From NCBI GenBank assembly GCA_015698045.1, contig BLAL01000039.1, forward strand, positions 124,001 through 188,000: DNA of 64,000 nt. Direction: 5' to 3'. A program made the position numbers and the translations under genes. Below the pieces are notes generated by a model, which was not told where the DNA came from, did not search any database, and saw nothing but the letters and a program-made list of their open reading frames with translations. Shown piece after piece: positions 21,708 to 34,373 of this stretch. Origin of the DNA: Rhizophagus clarus. Its lineage: Eukaryota > Glomeromycota > Glomeromycetes > Glomerales > Glomeraceae. Within the stretch, counting starts at the first letter, position 1; every line of letters starts with the position of its first letter.

Positions 21708-24063
21708 ATGGTTTTTTCAGATCTACTGCTAACATTTTTAAGTTTTTGGACACTTGTTCATGTTATATTTCGGTTATTATTACAGCAAAATCCATTGGTA
21801 TTTGACTTATTATTTCTGTTTTAATTATTTTAATATAATTATTTTAATAATAATCCATTTCCTTTTCTTCTAGCATGCTACACATCAAAATTTATCCCGA
21901 ATAACAAATAATTCATTAAGTCTTCCAATATCAAATCCAAATTTACCATTTCGTAAACCACCAGCAATAACACTTAGTTATTTTTGCCTTCGTTATAAAA
22001 CAACTAAATTTAACACATTTTTCGAATCACTTGCAAAAAAGGCTCCAAAATTTTGGAAAATATGGTTTGATGTGGGAGTTTTTGTCGGAATTTCAGCAAT
22101 GATAATTGGGATCTGTGTTATGATTTTAGCAGGATGGAAATTATTATTGGGAATGATTGGATCATTTGAGTTTAGTATTCAAAATCATGATATTAATGAT
22201 AATACTTCTTTACAACCGAAATTTGTAAAAAGAAGTGGAGAGATAAATCATCATGTTGAAAAGAATAACGAAGATCACCAAATATTTATTCCAGTAGTAA
22301 GTGTTTGTTTATTAGCGAATATTTGTAATCATTTTAAAATTCACATTTCACTACTATATTATTGTAAAAGATTCCTGGAGTGACATTACCAACTTCACAT
22401 CTTATATATTATCTTATTGCACTTTTTATTTGTGGAATTATTCATGAGGCTGGTCATGCTATTGCTGCTTATTGGTATTTTTGAAAAAAAAAAAAAATTA
22501 TTTTTTTTTGATTTTATATTAATTTATTGTCAACTAATTATACTTTTTAATATGCTGTAGTGAATCTGTGCCAATAGATTATGCAGGAATATTTTTATAT
22601 TTTTTTTATCCGGGAGCATTCGTTAGTTTTTCTGAACTGCATTTTAACAAATGTTCATTCAGGAAAAAACTTCGTATATTATGTGCAGGAGTTTGGCATA
22701 ATGTAGTCATATTTCTTTTTGGAATGCTTATATTAAATTCAGGAATAGTTACATTATTAATGAGTCTCACCGGGTATAGATCTGTGGAAGGAACTGGAGT
22801 TAGTGTTATTAGTGTCGAGGTAGGAAAACTTATTATTTAACGTTTCGTTTATTTGATTTGGTTTTTTTTAATTTATGTTTAAAAATATACATATATATAT
22901 ATATATTCATCATAGAGTTCAGATTTAACTGGGATATTATATCCTTCAACATTAATAACAAAATTAGACGACTATGAACTGAATGAGGCTTCGTTGGATA
23001 AATGGAATAAATTTTTGTTAAAAAATTATGAATTAACAAAAGGCGATTATGGATTTTGTGCATCAGAAAAGGACATTACACCTGCCTTGGATTGTTGTGA
23101 TATCACCGCAATTCATCCTTATGGAAATTCCGAAGACAAAGAAATTTCATGTTTTCAACGATCTGATCAAAATAATTCACATTATAAGGTAAAGACCTCG
23201 AACCGACTTTATATACGCGTCTTTGATTGTGAGAATTCTTCAAGGTTATACCTTATTACATTATATAATTGCTAAATTGAGATTTCTTTTCTTTTTTTAA
23301 GGAGTTAAGTTGTCTTCATGCAAGACCAATATTAGTTAATATAAATGAACAAAGATGTAGAAAAGATTTGGATTGTGATAATCCTTCGCCTATGTGCGTA
23401 TTACCATATACTCCCGTTGGGTTCCCTGTTCCTGTGAGAATTTATTTTAAACATCCTTCGTGGATTGCAAATCAGAAGGAAAATAAAGAACAAGTTTTAT
23501 TATGGCTTGGAGACTTGGAAAACTTGTGGGAAATAGTACAAGTTAGCACTTTTCAACCAAGATGGTCATGGGTTCCCCTATGGATTCCTTTCGCAGTAGA
23601 AATAATTATAAGGCAAATAATGTTCATATTTTATTATAATTATTGGATGAGGAAATAATATTGATATTTCCCATCCAATATTCAGGCTATCAGGATTAGT
23701 TAGATCCATGAGGATCGACGACTTCCTAACAACCTGATTGATCTGATTGATAATTTTTAAAATGTAAGATATGCATATTAAATCATGTTTTTCATGTTTA
23801 CTAGGTACACAGTATCATTTTCACTCGCATTATGTATATTAAACATTTTACCAGCATTTCAATTGGATGGATATCATGCATTAACAACCATACTAACTCG
23901 ATTATATGGAGTTGATGATGGAATGAGCACTGCAATAAGCATTAGTAAAAGAAATCGACAAAGGAAAAAGGTAGAAAATGGAATTGTTTATGGTGTTACC
24001 GGTTTAGTTGGTTGGGTTGTATTTGGAACTTTAGTCTCTGGCGTGTTTTTTGAAGGTCATTAA
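21708..24063 (+). CDS. Site-2 protease (MBTPS2-like intramembrane metalloprotease), 7 exons
   Basis: Exons 21708-21797, 21874-22296, 22371-22474, 22561-22819, 22916-23188, 23302-23612 and 23805-24063 give 572 residues, somewhat longer than animal S2P. The zinc-binding HEAGH is at residues 196-200 within a membrane segment (LFICGIIHEAGHAIAAY) and the second metal-ligand motif is NILPAFQLDG (500-509). YPGAFVSF, CAGVWHNVV and the Cys-rich luminal region (residues ~330-420) follow the S2P order. S2P cleaves membrane-bound transcription factors such as SREBP after a first cut; an SREBP-type sterol or oxygen response is inferred from the family. The last intron uses a GC donor (AG/GCAAAT at 23613), the only choice that keeps frame into the LDG exon. 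Confidence 0.92.
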
Positions 24064-25083
24064 AAAGCCACAATTCACGAATCTATGAGATATTAAATGG
24101 TAGCTTCTTTCATGAGGATAATTCGTGTTTTTTATCTAAGTCATTACAGAAATTTTTAAAAAATTTCAAAAGGAACATTAACTTAAAGGAAGGTATGCTC
24201 CTTTTAAAAATTTATTTAACATATGACAAAAATTAGAATAGATCAAACATCATTTATCTTACCCAAAAAACATACCACGATTGTTACTAATAATTAGAAT
24301 TGATTTGTTTGTATAATCATTAACCAGTGATAAAAGAAAAAAAAATTCTTCCATATTTAAATTTGGGATTATACAGATTACTTAACCTGTAGAATGAAAG
24401 TATTATATTAACTACAGTAAATTAAATCGGAGGATATAGATAAATCATCAATTGCGTGGTATACTTTCCTTTTCCTTCTGCCCATAGCGTGAAAGTGCAA
24501 ACTTAGAGCCATACCACTTATACGACTTGTAGAGTTCATAACAGATAAGACAGATAAGGTTGCATCTTTAGGTATAGATTCTTAATTACATAACATTATT
24601 ATTTTTAAATTATTTGTAGTAATATTTCCAAATATTTATTAAAAATAAAAACTCAAGGTTCACGATTATTACGAAGTTCTAAAAGATATATATTTTTCTT
24701 TATCATTAATGGATTCTGATGTATTGTTAATTTATATTTTATTTCACCTTTCATGAATCAATTGAATCATGGTTATAATCGGGTAGTTTTATCAGCACAT
24801 ATAGACTAATTCCGGCCAAAATGTACTGCTATAACATATTATGTGAATGCATGATTTATTTGTTTATAATTATATAATTTCATAAATCTAAAAAAAGTTC
24901 ATTTCAGTTTAAAACTATCTAATATAGTAGCAATTATTTTTTATTTTTATTTTTGGCTTAAATCTTGGAATATTATGAAATTATTTTGCTTTTTTTAACA
25001 TTTTTAAAGTTATGACAAATTTAAAATTTCATTATTATTCTTAATGGATACAAATTCTTTTCTTTTAAAAAATAAAAAAAAAA

Positions 25084-25323
25084 GGGTTTTGTTTTTTTTC
25101 GCACCTGCGATACATCGCACCCTGGACACTCTGGGCAAAATTACGGTAATGCCGGGCAAAATTAAACATGTGACATTTAACTAGGGGCGTGAAAAATAGA
25201 TTTTTTTTACAACTGAAAAAATTGAGTCCAGATTACATATTAAAAAATGAAAAGAGAAGGGATGTGACACAGGTGACAAAAAAGAGTGCAATGCATTGCA
25301 GGTGCGGAAAATGATTAAACCCC
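25084..25323. mobile_element. ~240-bp MITE-like inverted-repeat element
   Basis: Both ends carry the same ~37-bp sequence in inverted orientation: GGGTTT, then a T-rich spacer, then CGCACCTGC and a T(C/T)GCAC core, with several mismatches. The interior has no open frame. Transposon class is not assignable; no clear target duplication was seen. Confidence 0.7.
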
Positions 25324-25899
25324 AAAAAAAATTATATATATCTATTTGTTTAAAGAAAATTTATTATTAGAATAATTTTAAATATATATAAATCAGTTTA
25401 AATAATAATTTAAAATTATAATCAAATATATAAAATATTACTAAAACTTTTTATAACTAATAATTTTTTATTAAAATTATAAAGTTATCTGGTTTTTTCT
25501 GCCACTTCTATCATGTAACTTAAAAATAAAATTTGATTGACTAATTTTTAATCTGTTAATTTTTAATTTTAAAATTTTTTTTACAAAAAAAATTTGTAAA
25601 AATAAAATTTTAATAAAATACAATATAATTACAATAATTAAACATCTAAAATAACTTAATAAATTTTAATAAATTTTTTATTAAAATTTGTAATTTTGTA
25701 TTGTATTTAATAAATGATACAAATAACATCTAATAACAAATTATATATTAAAAAAAGAAATGCATAATGAAAAAAAATAAAAAAAATAAAGTAAAATAAT
25801 AAGAAAGAAAATGAAAAACAAAAAGAATAATTAAGGATAAAGAGATAATGAGAGAAGATTAAAAAAGATAACGATAAAAGAAGTAAATTTTTAATAATT

Positions 25900-26900
25900 A
25901 GGCTTTTTTTACAATTAAGATATGTTTCTTTTTATCTTATTTTATTTTTATTTATGATTAATTACATTTTATTATTTACTAACTTTTTCTTTTATTTTTT
26001 CTTTTATTTATTCTATAGGTTTATTTTGTTCTTTTATTTATTTCTTTTTATTTATTTTTACTTTTCTTTCCATTCTTATCATTTTTTTATACTTATCTTT
26101 TGATCTACTTTATTTCCTTTGTTTATTTTGGTTTTTTTTACTCTTTTTAATTCTTTTTATTTTTTTTTTAATTTTTTTATTCTTTTTCTATTTTTTTTTA
26201 TTTTTTTATATTTCCTTTATTTTTTCTATTTTTTCTTTTTTTTTTAATTTTCCTTTTATTTTTTTCATTTTATTACATTTTACCTTCTTTTTCATTTTAT
26301 CATATTATGTTTACTTTTATTTTTGCTTTATTTTTTTTGTATTTTATTTTTTTTCCATTTATTTCTTTATATTTCCTTTTTTTCATTTTATTTTTTTATA
26401 TTTTTTCTCATTCATTTTTTAATTTATTTTATTTTTTTTGTTTTTTTTTATTTTTTTTTATTTTTTTTTGTTTTTTTTTTCACTTCTCTTCATTCTTTTC
26501 ATCTTTCCTTTAATTTTTTTGTATATTTATATTTATCTTCCTATTTTTTTTATTTCATTATATTTCATTATTTTTTTTTTCTTTATTTTTTTCTTCTATT
26601 TTTCCATTTATTTTCCTTTCTTTTTTTTTATTTTTTGTTTTTGTTTTCCTTATCTTTTATTTTTCCTTTTATAATATTTTTTTTTTTTTTATTGTATTTC
26701 TTTATTATTATTATTAACAAATTTTTTTTTATTTTTTTGTTTTATTTTTATTTTCTTTTTCATTTTTATTTTCTTTTCCCTTTATTTTAATTTTGTTTTG
26801 TTTTCTTTTATTTTTTTTTTCATCAAACTTATTATTATTTCACTTCTTTTTAATTTTATCTTCTTTTCTATTTATTTTATTTTAATTTTACATCATTATT
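25900..26900 (+). repeat. ~1-kb T-rich low-complexity tract
   Basis: Almost pure T with scattered A and C on the plus strand, in strings such as TTTTTATTTTTTTC. It generates long Phe-rich open frames that are compositional artefacts. The strand asymmetry (pyrimidines on one strand) is notable. Confidence 0.85.
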
Positions 26901-27621
26901 ATTAATTATATTAAAGTTTTAACTTTAAATATAATTAATTTAAATTTTAATTTTAAATAATATATTTTATTTTTTTATTTAATAAATTTTGAAGGAATAA
27001 ATTCACAAATATTTTGTAATATAAAAATTATATTTTATATTATAGAATTTTTTTTTAACAAAAAATTTTTTTTATATTTTACATAAAAATAAATTTTAAA
27101 TTAAAAATATTAGTCAATCAAAAATTAACTAATCAAAAATATTTATTATATAATAAGAATAAATAATATTAAATTTTACCTTGTAGTTTAAAAGAATAGA
27201 AAAATAAATATGATAAGTTTCATAATGATCATTATAAAATTTAATTTTTTTTAATTTAATAAACACTTAGTTTGTCATTATTTCACTTTTTTTCAAATAG
27301 TTTATTTACTTAATTTTTTTATTTGTAAAAATGATTTCTAAACTTAATACTATAGTATATTTAAAAATTGTAACATATTTTTAAAGACCTTTCTAAAAAC
27401 TATAGATATATTTTAAAAAATATTTTTGGAAGCTTTATTTAAAAAGAATATTATATTGGATAAGTCTAATTATAACAACCTATTACAAATATTATTTGTA
27501 ACAACCTAATTGGCATATTTTTATTGGTCAGTTTGAATCACATGATATTATATAAATCCTAAAAAGGAAATTTTTGTTCTCAGAAAAAATGGAAAATTTT
27601 ATTACACAGACTTCCAACATA

Positions 27622-27835
27622 GGGGGACCGTTAAAGTGGAGTAAAATCACATGATCATAATAAAAATAATTGTCACATGGTGTCGCATTCTTCATTCTTC
27701 ATTTTTACTAAGTATTCCAGGGATTTAGAATTTTTTTGGTTAATAAAAACATATTTATCACATCCATTATTTGTCACATACATAATTTCTTAATGCTGTA
27801 ATTCTGGCCAATTCTACTCTGCTTTAATGACCCCC
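27622..27835. mobile_element. 214-bp mariner-type MITE
   Basis: Terminal inverted repeats of ~25-27 bp starting GGGGG and continuing with a TTAAAG core and AGTAAAAT or AGTAGAAT; the arms differ at several bases. Both ends abut TA (27620-27621 and 27836-27837), fitting a TA target duplication. No coding capacity. Confidence 0.78.
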
Positions 27836-29304
27836 TAAAATAGGAAATTTCTTTACCAATCACTTGGTGGAAAAAGGATTTTTATTAAATAAGTCAAAAA
27901 TGACATTTAAAATCATCTTTGTCATTTTAAATAAACTTGCTGAGAAGGCAAAAATACACTTATTATAATATTTTTTAAAAGTTTATATATTATAACTTTC
28001 TTATAATTTTTTTTTTTAAGGTTGTTACAAATACATTTATTCTATTATATTAACTTTTTATTTAATATCTTTTTTATGAGAAATCAAGTTCCTTCACCAA
28101 TTTCAAAGTATAGTTTAGTTTTTTATTTTTAAATTTTAATTTAAAAATTATTTATTAATTTTTTTTGTTTTATAGATATATTATCTTTGAATTTTGATAT
28201 TTCAGAATCTTAGGTAAATTTTCAAACATCTTAAGACTTTATTTAAAAAATATATCCAATATTTTTTTTATTATTATATAAACTGACTCTATTTAAAAAA
28301 TAACATTAATATCATTTCTTTATTGTATATATTGTATAAGAAACCAGTTTCAGTTTATTAGAATTATTTTGTAGATTTAATTTTAAATTAAAATTTCAAA
28401 GTTTAAAAAAATAATTTATTATTAAATGATAAAAAATTTAGATATTAAGCTCTAATTTTAGATAATAATAATAAAAATATTAATTAATGTTAGATAACTT
28501 TTAAATATGAGTAAGTTTTTCTTAAAGTTTTTCTTTATTTCTTTTATAAATAATTGATAAATATTTATTTTTTTCTTATTTACTGTAAACAGATTTTTAT
28601 ATAGGATGTTGGTATAATAAGTATGATCCATGAATCTGAATCATATAAGATCAATAGTGATGGTAGATTTCTTGCTTTTTCTTTAGTAATTAGTTTTTTT
28701 TTTAATAAAATATTTAGTAGCTTTATCATACAGTAGTTTTTTATTATTATACTTTTAGCTAAATATAATGTATATATGTATTAGTAATAAATTATAGTAA
28801 AATTACACATTTTTATATATTAAACTATACCAGCTATTGTTTATTATTAAAATATGTATTTTTACAAGTATTAATTAATATATGATATGCATTATTTAAT
28901 ATTATATATTATTTTTATATATGTTTTCAATAAGTATTATTTAATATAAAATTGGTATTAATTATTATCGTTCAGCCCAATAGGATTATGCTGATCTTCA
29001 TGGACTGATATTTTTATTAGGCGTAACAATAACAGATCAAATACATGAAATTTAAATTTGATATATAATTATTGACAGCTATATTAAACTACCTATAAAA
29101 ATCAACATCATTTGTATTGTTTTTTTGTTCTGTAGTTTTATTTTTTTTGGACTTTTCATATGGCATTTTAAAATAAAAAATTTCTTGATAGAAGGTAAAA
29201 ACAAGAATGCGAAAGGAATGGCTTAGCAAAAAGATTAAATTATAGTTTAAATAGTCTAATTTTGTAATACAGCATGATCAGAAATGTCAGAACGATAACA
29301 TTTT

Positions 29305-29428
29305 TATTGGATGTGAGGCTATATCGGTCACAGGGACCTTCATTAATTGGTGAAAATAGCTACTACGTGGCCCATTTTCATCCAATCATTCAGTCCTGTG
29401 ACCGATATAGCTACACCCCCATCCAATA
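29305..29428. mobile_element. ~124-bp foldback (MITE-like) element
   Basis: Arms at 29305-29336 and 29393-29428 are inverted copies sharing TATTGGATG and GCTATATCGGTCACAGG, with a few mismatches and a short indel. The ~55-bp centre is unpaired. Noncoding. Confidence 0.72.
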
Positions 29429-29511
29429 ATATATATATATAAGATGTCAAATAATATTTATTATTATACATGTTCTATGTAAGTACTAAACATTTTTCAC
29501 ATATATTATTA

Positions 29512-29590
29512 ATCACTTTATAATAGTGATACACAAATTTTGATCACTTTATAAATAGTGATACACAAATTTTAATCACTTTATTATAAA
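29512..29590 (+). repeat. Short tandem repeat, ~36-bp unit
   Basis: About two copies of a unit containing AGTGATACACAAATTTT and ATCACTTTATAA. Each unit has internal inverted symmetry (ATCACT and AGTGAT). Confidence 0.7.
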
Positions 29591-29689
29591 ATAATCAATA
29601 AGATACATGAAAACGGTCCAGTTTGCTTATGTCAAACATATCCAATAACAATTACATGTTAGTTGATACTTTATTCAACATCTCCTAAA

Positions 29690-30620
29690 ACTTCTTAAAA
29701 TAATTATATATAATTATTTAATTCTTTGTATATAACAATTTATAATATAATATTAATTATATTAAAGATTTTTTAAAGATATAATAAATTTTAGAATTTC
29801 ATTATTATTATTAATAAATACAAATTCCTTTCCTTTAGTATCATATAAAATAGTAAAAAATTCTTTATTATTATATATATCTATTTAAAAAAATTTGTTA
29901 CTAACCAAATAATCTTTAATATATATTATTTTTGTTATTAAAAAAAAAATAAATTAATTATATTTAATTATAATTTAAAATATAAAAAAAAATATAAGAT
30001 ATTATTAAAACTTACTATTAGTGCTTTGAATGATATGAGTTAACTCAGATTATTTTGACCTAACTTAACTTTTAAATCAGATTAATATTTAAATTAAAAT
30101 TTTGATTTCATAATACTAAATTTTAAATAAACTAATATTAATATTTAAAAATTATTTAAACCAATTTTTTTTTTATAATAAATAATATTTTCTTAAATAT
30201 TAGAAATTGATTAAAAATATACTTTTGTAAAAAATAATTTGAAAGAAATAAAGTATATAAATATGAAAAAATTTGGTAAAAATTTTTATATAAAAATTTC
30301 ATTAAAATTATATTTATAAGTAATTAAATAATGATTAATGATCTTCACTTATAAGTCATGATAATCAAAAAAATTCTATAATAACAAAAAAAATTAAGAT
30401 ATGATAATCTAATTAAAAAAATATTTTTTTTTATTATAAAAAAAGAATATAAAAAAAAAAATTAATTATTTATTATAATTTAAGTTAATTTTTTTTTAAA
30501 TTATATAAACTATTTTTTATATAAATAGACTAATAAAAAATTTAGTATAAAAAAACATCAATAAAAGTTTATTATAAGTTTTTTAGTTATGATAAATGCT
30601 AAATAATTTAAAAAATTAAA
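29690..30620 (-). pseudogene. Decayed copy of the 32150-33270 SAM-gene segment, transition-biased
   Basis: 29690-29990 aligns with 32150-32410, and 30085-30620 with 32740-33270, in the same order; the SAM-coding part (about 32500-32740) is missing. In the ungapped 49 columns 30181-30229 against 32832-32880 I count 14 differences, 13 of them G to A or C to T from the intact gene to this copy. Reading frames are destroyed. This looks like RIP or methyl-cytosine deamination of a duplicated segment. Confidence 0.8.
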
Positions 30621-31604
30621 CTTTTTTATTTATATTTACTAAATATTTTAATATTTATTATATTTAAAAGCTTATTTAATTACCATCATTTAATTTGTTA
30701 TATCTAAAAGTTTTAAATAATCTTTAGTTTAATATTTTATAACTACTAGATATAGGATAGTAAATAAAGTATAATTTATTAATTTATAATATATTTAGTC
30801 ATATATTAATCAGTTTATTATTTTACAATAAGGTTGCAAGTGAAACCTTATAGTAAATATGAAACTTAGTAAAACTATATTAAAAACTTAATAAAAAAAA
30901 ATGGTAAAACTTGATTATAAAAATCATATATAATAGCAAAATTATAATAAATTCTTATAAAAAAAGTTGTCAAAACTGAGATTTTCCATTTTGCCAAATT
31001 TAAAAACTAGTTTAGCCTGCAACTATATTTCACAATATTAAATAATTAATTGTATAATATTATATTATTTAAATATATTTACAAAAAGTATCAAATTTAC
31101 TTAAAAATATATGATGACTTTATAAAAATCAATATAATATATAAAAACTCAAAATTATAATATAATATTAAATATTTAAATCTAGCTTAATATATTAAAA
31201 CTTAAAATATAAATTTAAAAATCAAATTTAATTAAATTTGCTAAAACTTAAATGTAAATTATATTAAAAATATTTAAAATTCTTATAAAACTTATAATTA
31301 AACACTATACTACTTTAGCAAAAATTTATAATTATAGATTAGAAACATTTTTTTTTTAAAAATAGTACAATACTAAGAATATTAAATATTAGTTAAAAAA
31401 ACTATTTTTTCTTTTTATTTATTTTTTAATATACCAGTTTTATTACTATTTATTAAATTTAATTAAACCTATCATAAATTTGAAATTATTATCCATTAAA
31501 GAATAATAATAAAAAAATTATTTAACTGATAAGTTATTATTAATTATATAGTATAAATAAAATATTATTATTTTTATTTATTAACATTAATAATAATACA
31601 AATT

Positions 31605-32962
31605 TTAAGCAATTTGATAATATTGATTATTACGAAGTTTTTTAAAAGAATTAAATCTAATACTTTTTTTTTTGTTATTAATAGATTTTAACATAGAAAA
31701 AAGATCTCTAAGATGATTATCATTATATATTATTAATTTATAAAACTTATTTTTTATTATTACACTTTTATTATTATAATTATAATCTTGAATATATATT
31801 GTTTTTGCTTTAAAAAAAAATAAATAAAATTAATTATATAATAAAATAAATATAATGATTATTAAATTATAAATTATAAAAAATTATTATAATTACCTTG
31901 TAATTGTTGAACAATTTCTTCAAATTTTATATCAGCTATAATTGGCAAATATCTATATATTCTATAATTTATATCATCTAAATTTAATTTTAATAGTTGA
32001 TTTCCAGTAAATTTTTTTTTTTCAAAATACTGTTCTACCTCTATAGTCCAACGATTATCAAGTTTCTCTTTTAGAAACTTATTAACTTCTTCTGATGACC
32101 AGTATTTAAATTCTTTAATCTGAAATAAATCAGATTTATTATTTTGAGATTTCGGAATTAATTGTATAAAATTGTTTAATTCTTTTTGTGTATAACAATC
32201 TATAATATAGTATTGATTATGTTGAAGGTTTTTTAAAGATACAATAAGTTCTGGAATTTCATCATTATTATTAATGGATACAAATCCCTTTCCTTTAGTA
32301 TAATGTAAAATATTAAAAAATTCTTTATCATTATGTATATCTGTTTGAAAAAATTTATCACTAGAATAATCTTTAATATATATTGTTTTTGCTATTAAAA
32401 AAATAAAGTCGGTTATATTCAATTATAATTTAAAACTATAAAAAAAAAATATAAGATAGTATTATTAAAACTTACTATAAAGTTGATCAATAATTTTGTT
32501 AAGATTATATAAAAATTTATCATCCAGAACTAAACGAAATAAATAAGTGTTTAGCTTGTTTAGTTTGTTTAGTATAAAAAGTTCACTTCCAGTAATTTTA
32601 TGCTCTTCAAAAAATTCTTTTGCTTTTATAGTCCAATTATCACCCATTCTTTCCTTTAGAAATTGATTAACCTCTTCTGGTGACCAGTTTTTAACTTGAA
32701 AGTAATAAGGATTTTTAATTTGAGGTTTTTGTGGTTTTTGTTGAAATTTTGTTTCCATAATACCAAATTTTAAGCAAGCTAACATGGCATTTAAAATTTG
32801 AGGTTTATTTAAGCCAATTTTCTTTGTAATAGATAATGTTCTCTTAGACATTAGAAATTGGTTGGAAACACATCTCCGTAAAGAATAATTTAAAAGAGAT
32901 AAAGTGCGTGGATATGAGATAGCCTGATAAAAATTTTTGTACAAAAATTTTATTAAAGTCAT
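31605..32962 (-). CDS. SAM-domain protein, paralogue A (two SAM domains, no nuclease domain)
   Basis: Three exons: 32476-32962, 31897-32391 and 31605-31807, GT-AG with phase-1 junctions, 394 residues. The N-terminus (residues 1-50: ISYPRTLSLLNYSLRRC, SKRTLSITKK) is basic and hydroxyl-rich, like a mitochondrial presequence. SAM 1 covers residues ~90-160 (VKNWSPEEVNQFLKERMGD, ITGSELF) and SAM 2 ~258-327 (FKYWSSEEVNKFLKEKLDN, FTGNQLLKL). After each SAM comes a ~60-residue module starting KTIYI(K/Q)DY, with ND and N-Q-Y-Y motifs. Paralogues B and C end in a nuclease-like domain that A lacks, so A appears derived by module duplication and loss. SAM domains mediate oligomerisation or RNA binding; function here is unknown. 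Confidence 0.7.
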
Positions 32963-34373
32963 ATTTACAAGTAATTAAGCAAAAGTCTCGCAAAATAAAA
33001 AAAATTTTTACGTGATGAGTCATGATAATCAGGGAAATCAGAAAACTCAACCTAACTAAAAAAGATATTTTTTTTTACTATAGAAAAAGGAATATAGAAA
33101 AAAGGAATATAGAAAAAAGGAATAATTATCTATTATCACTTAAGCTAAATTTTTTTTTTTTTTAATGGAAGATGAACCGTATGAATTTCTTTTCGTACAA
33201 GTGGATTAATAAGAAATTTATTATAAAAAGGCGACAATAAAAGTTATCACAAATGGTTATGAATTTAAAGAGATCCAGCAAAGTTGAATATCAAATATTT
33301 TACGTAAAATTTCATAATATAGAAGGTGTTGTGAACTATTGAATAGTTTATTGTAGTTATGAGTACCGACCAAAAAAATGTTATCCACAAAAAAAAACAA
33401 TTAATTAAGCCACTTACTAATCCTGATCCTAACCCACTCTCCTAATCTAATTTTAACCCTAAATAAAAATTTAATAACGACGAATATAACAAGCACATCT
33501 TTAGTATGCAACGAGTGCTTAAAATATAAAAGTATATTTTTCGCTAATAATCTCAGCACAGTTTGAAGCGTTGTCAGTGTCTCAGTGACAACAGCTACAA
33601 AACTTTTCAGGTCCAATTTCTTCAAGCACACCTTCAAAATTTCAGACATATGTCTTACATACAATTTAAAGATTCCGAAGTTGACACGAAAATTCTTAAT
33701 AATCGCATGTCATAAATCAAATGTCCTGTGGGATTCGTCCAGCCATCTAAACCTAAAATAAAAGAATTATTATAGAAATTTATCATATTTTACGTAAAAA
33801 ATTCATCAAAAACTTGGAATAAAAGAAAATGCAATCAATTACTAAGCATTAATTTTGTTGCGTTTTCAAGAATGGAACTTATTTTATTTTCGATTTTTAA
33901 CTATTTTTAACTGGAAAGTATGACATCTAACAATTTATCACGAAAAGGCAAAATGTAACCAGGACAAAACTTTTTAAATAGTTCTATAACAAATCTTGAT
34001 TTGGCTTTAGTAGTAATTTATCATTATCATCATTATCCATAAAATCCGTAAGGTAAGTTACTCAGGCCGGAACTTTCAGTATTTTCATCTTCATCGCCGT
34101 ATAATTGCAAAATATTTCGGATAAAAACCCTTCTTACTTATTCGTTAACTTTTGAACACGATGAATCTTAAGTTCTTGTGGTCTTCCACGTGGGCATTTT
34201 TTATTACATTATTCAGCTATAAAATGCCCAAAGGAAAAAAGTGTTTATCAATTATCTATTTATTAACTTTCTACCTAGTTTAAACTTTGATTACAATAAA
34301 GAAAAATGATAATTTATTTTTAGAATAGTTACACAATTAATCTAAATGATTTAGGCAGCTTTTCGGATTATTT
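32963..34373. other. Spacer between SAM paralogues A and B
   Basis: 32963-33270 is the 5' flank of paralogue A and recurs, decayed, at 30330-30620; it contains a tandem AATATAGAAAAAAGG repeat at 33085-33120. 33401-33760 is the hAT fragment. 33760-34373 shows no supportable gene. Confidence 0.55.
33401..33760 (-). pseudogene. hAT-family transposase fragment, broken
   Basis: Read on the minus strand from ~33755: GLDGWTNPTGHLIYDMR is a typical hAT transposase motif, followed after a stop and frame change by EILKVCLKKLDLKSFVAVVT, which matches the family's F-h-A-V-V-T-D segment. Stops and frame changes interrupt the rest (LSTRC block at ~33500). The sequence toward 34200 (minus strand CPRGRPQEL) may be its distant 5' part, but I cannot support that. 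Confidence 0.7.

Larger units (their letters stand above)
24064..31604. other. Long AT-rich repeat region with decayed gene-family copies
   Basis: About 7.5 kb without an intact gene. It holds three MITE-like inverted repeats, a T-rich tract, short tandem repeats and decayed copies of the SAM-gene family that starts at 31605. Fragments of the family's recurring module are also visible near 24640-24720 and 25000-25070 (compare ATTATTCTTAATGGATACAA at 25035-25054 with ATTATTATTAATGGATACAA at 32264-32283). The rest is A/T-rich without recognisable structure. Confidence 0.6.

Noticed and set aside
26307..26790. Long Phe-rich open frames in three phases
   Set aside because: Products of the T-rich tract; all phases are open and the composition is homopolymeric.
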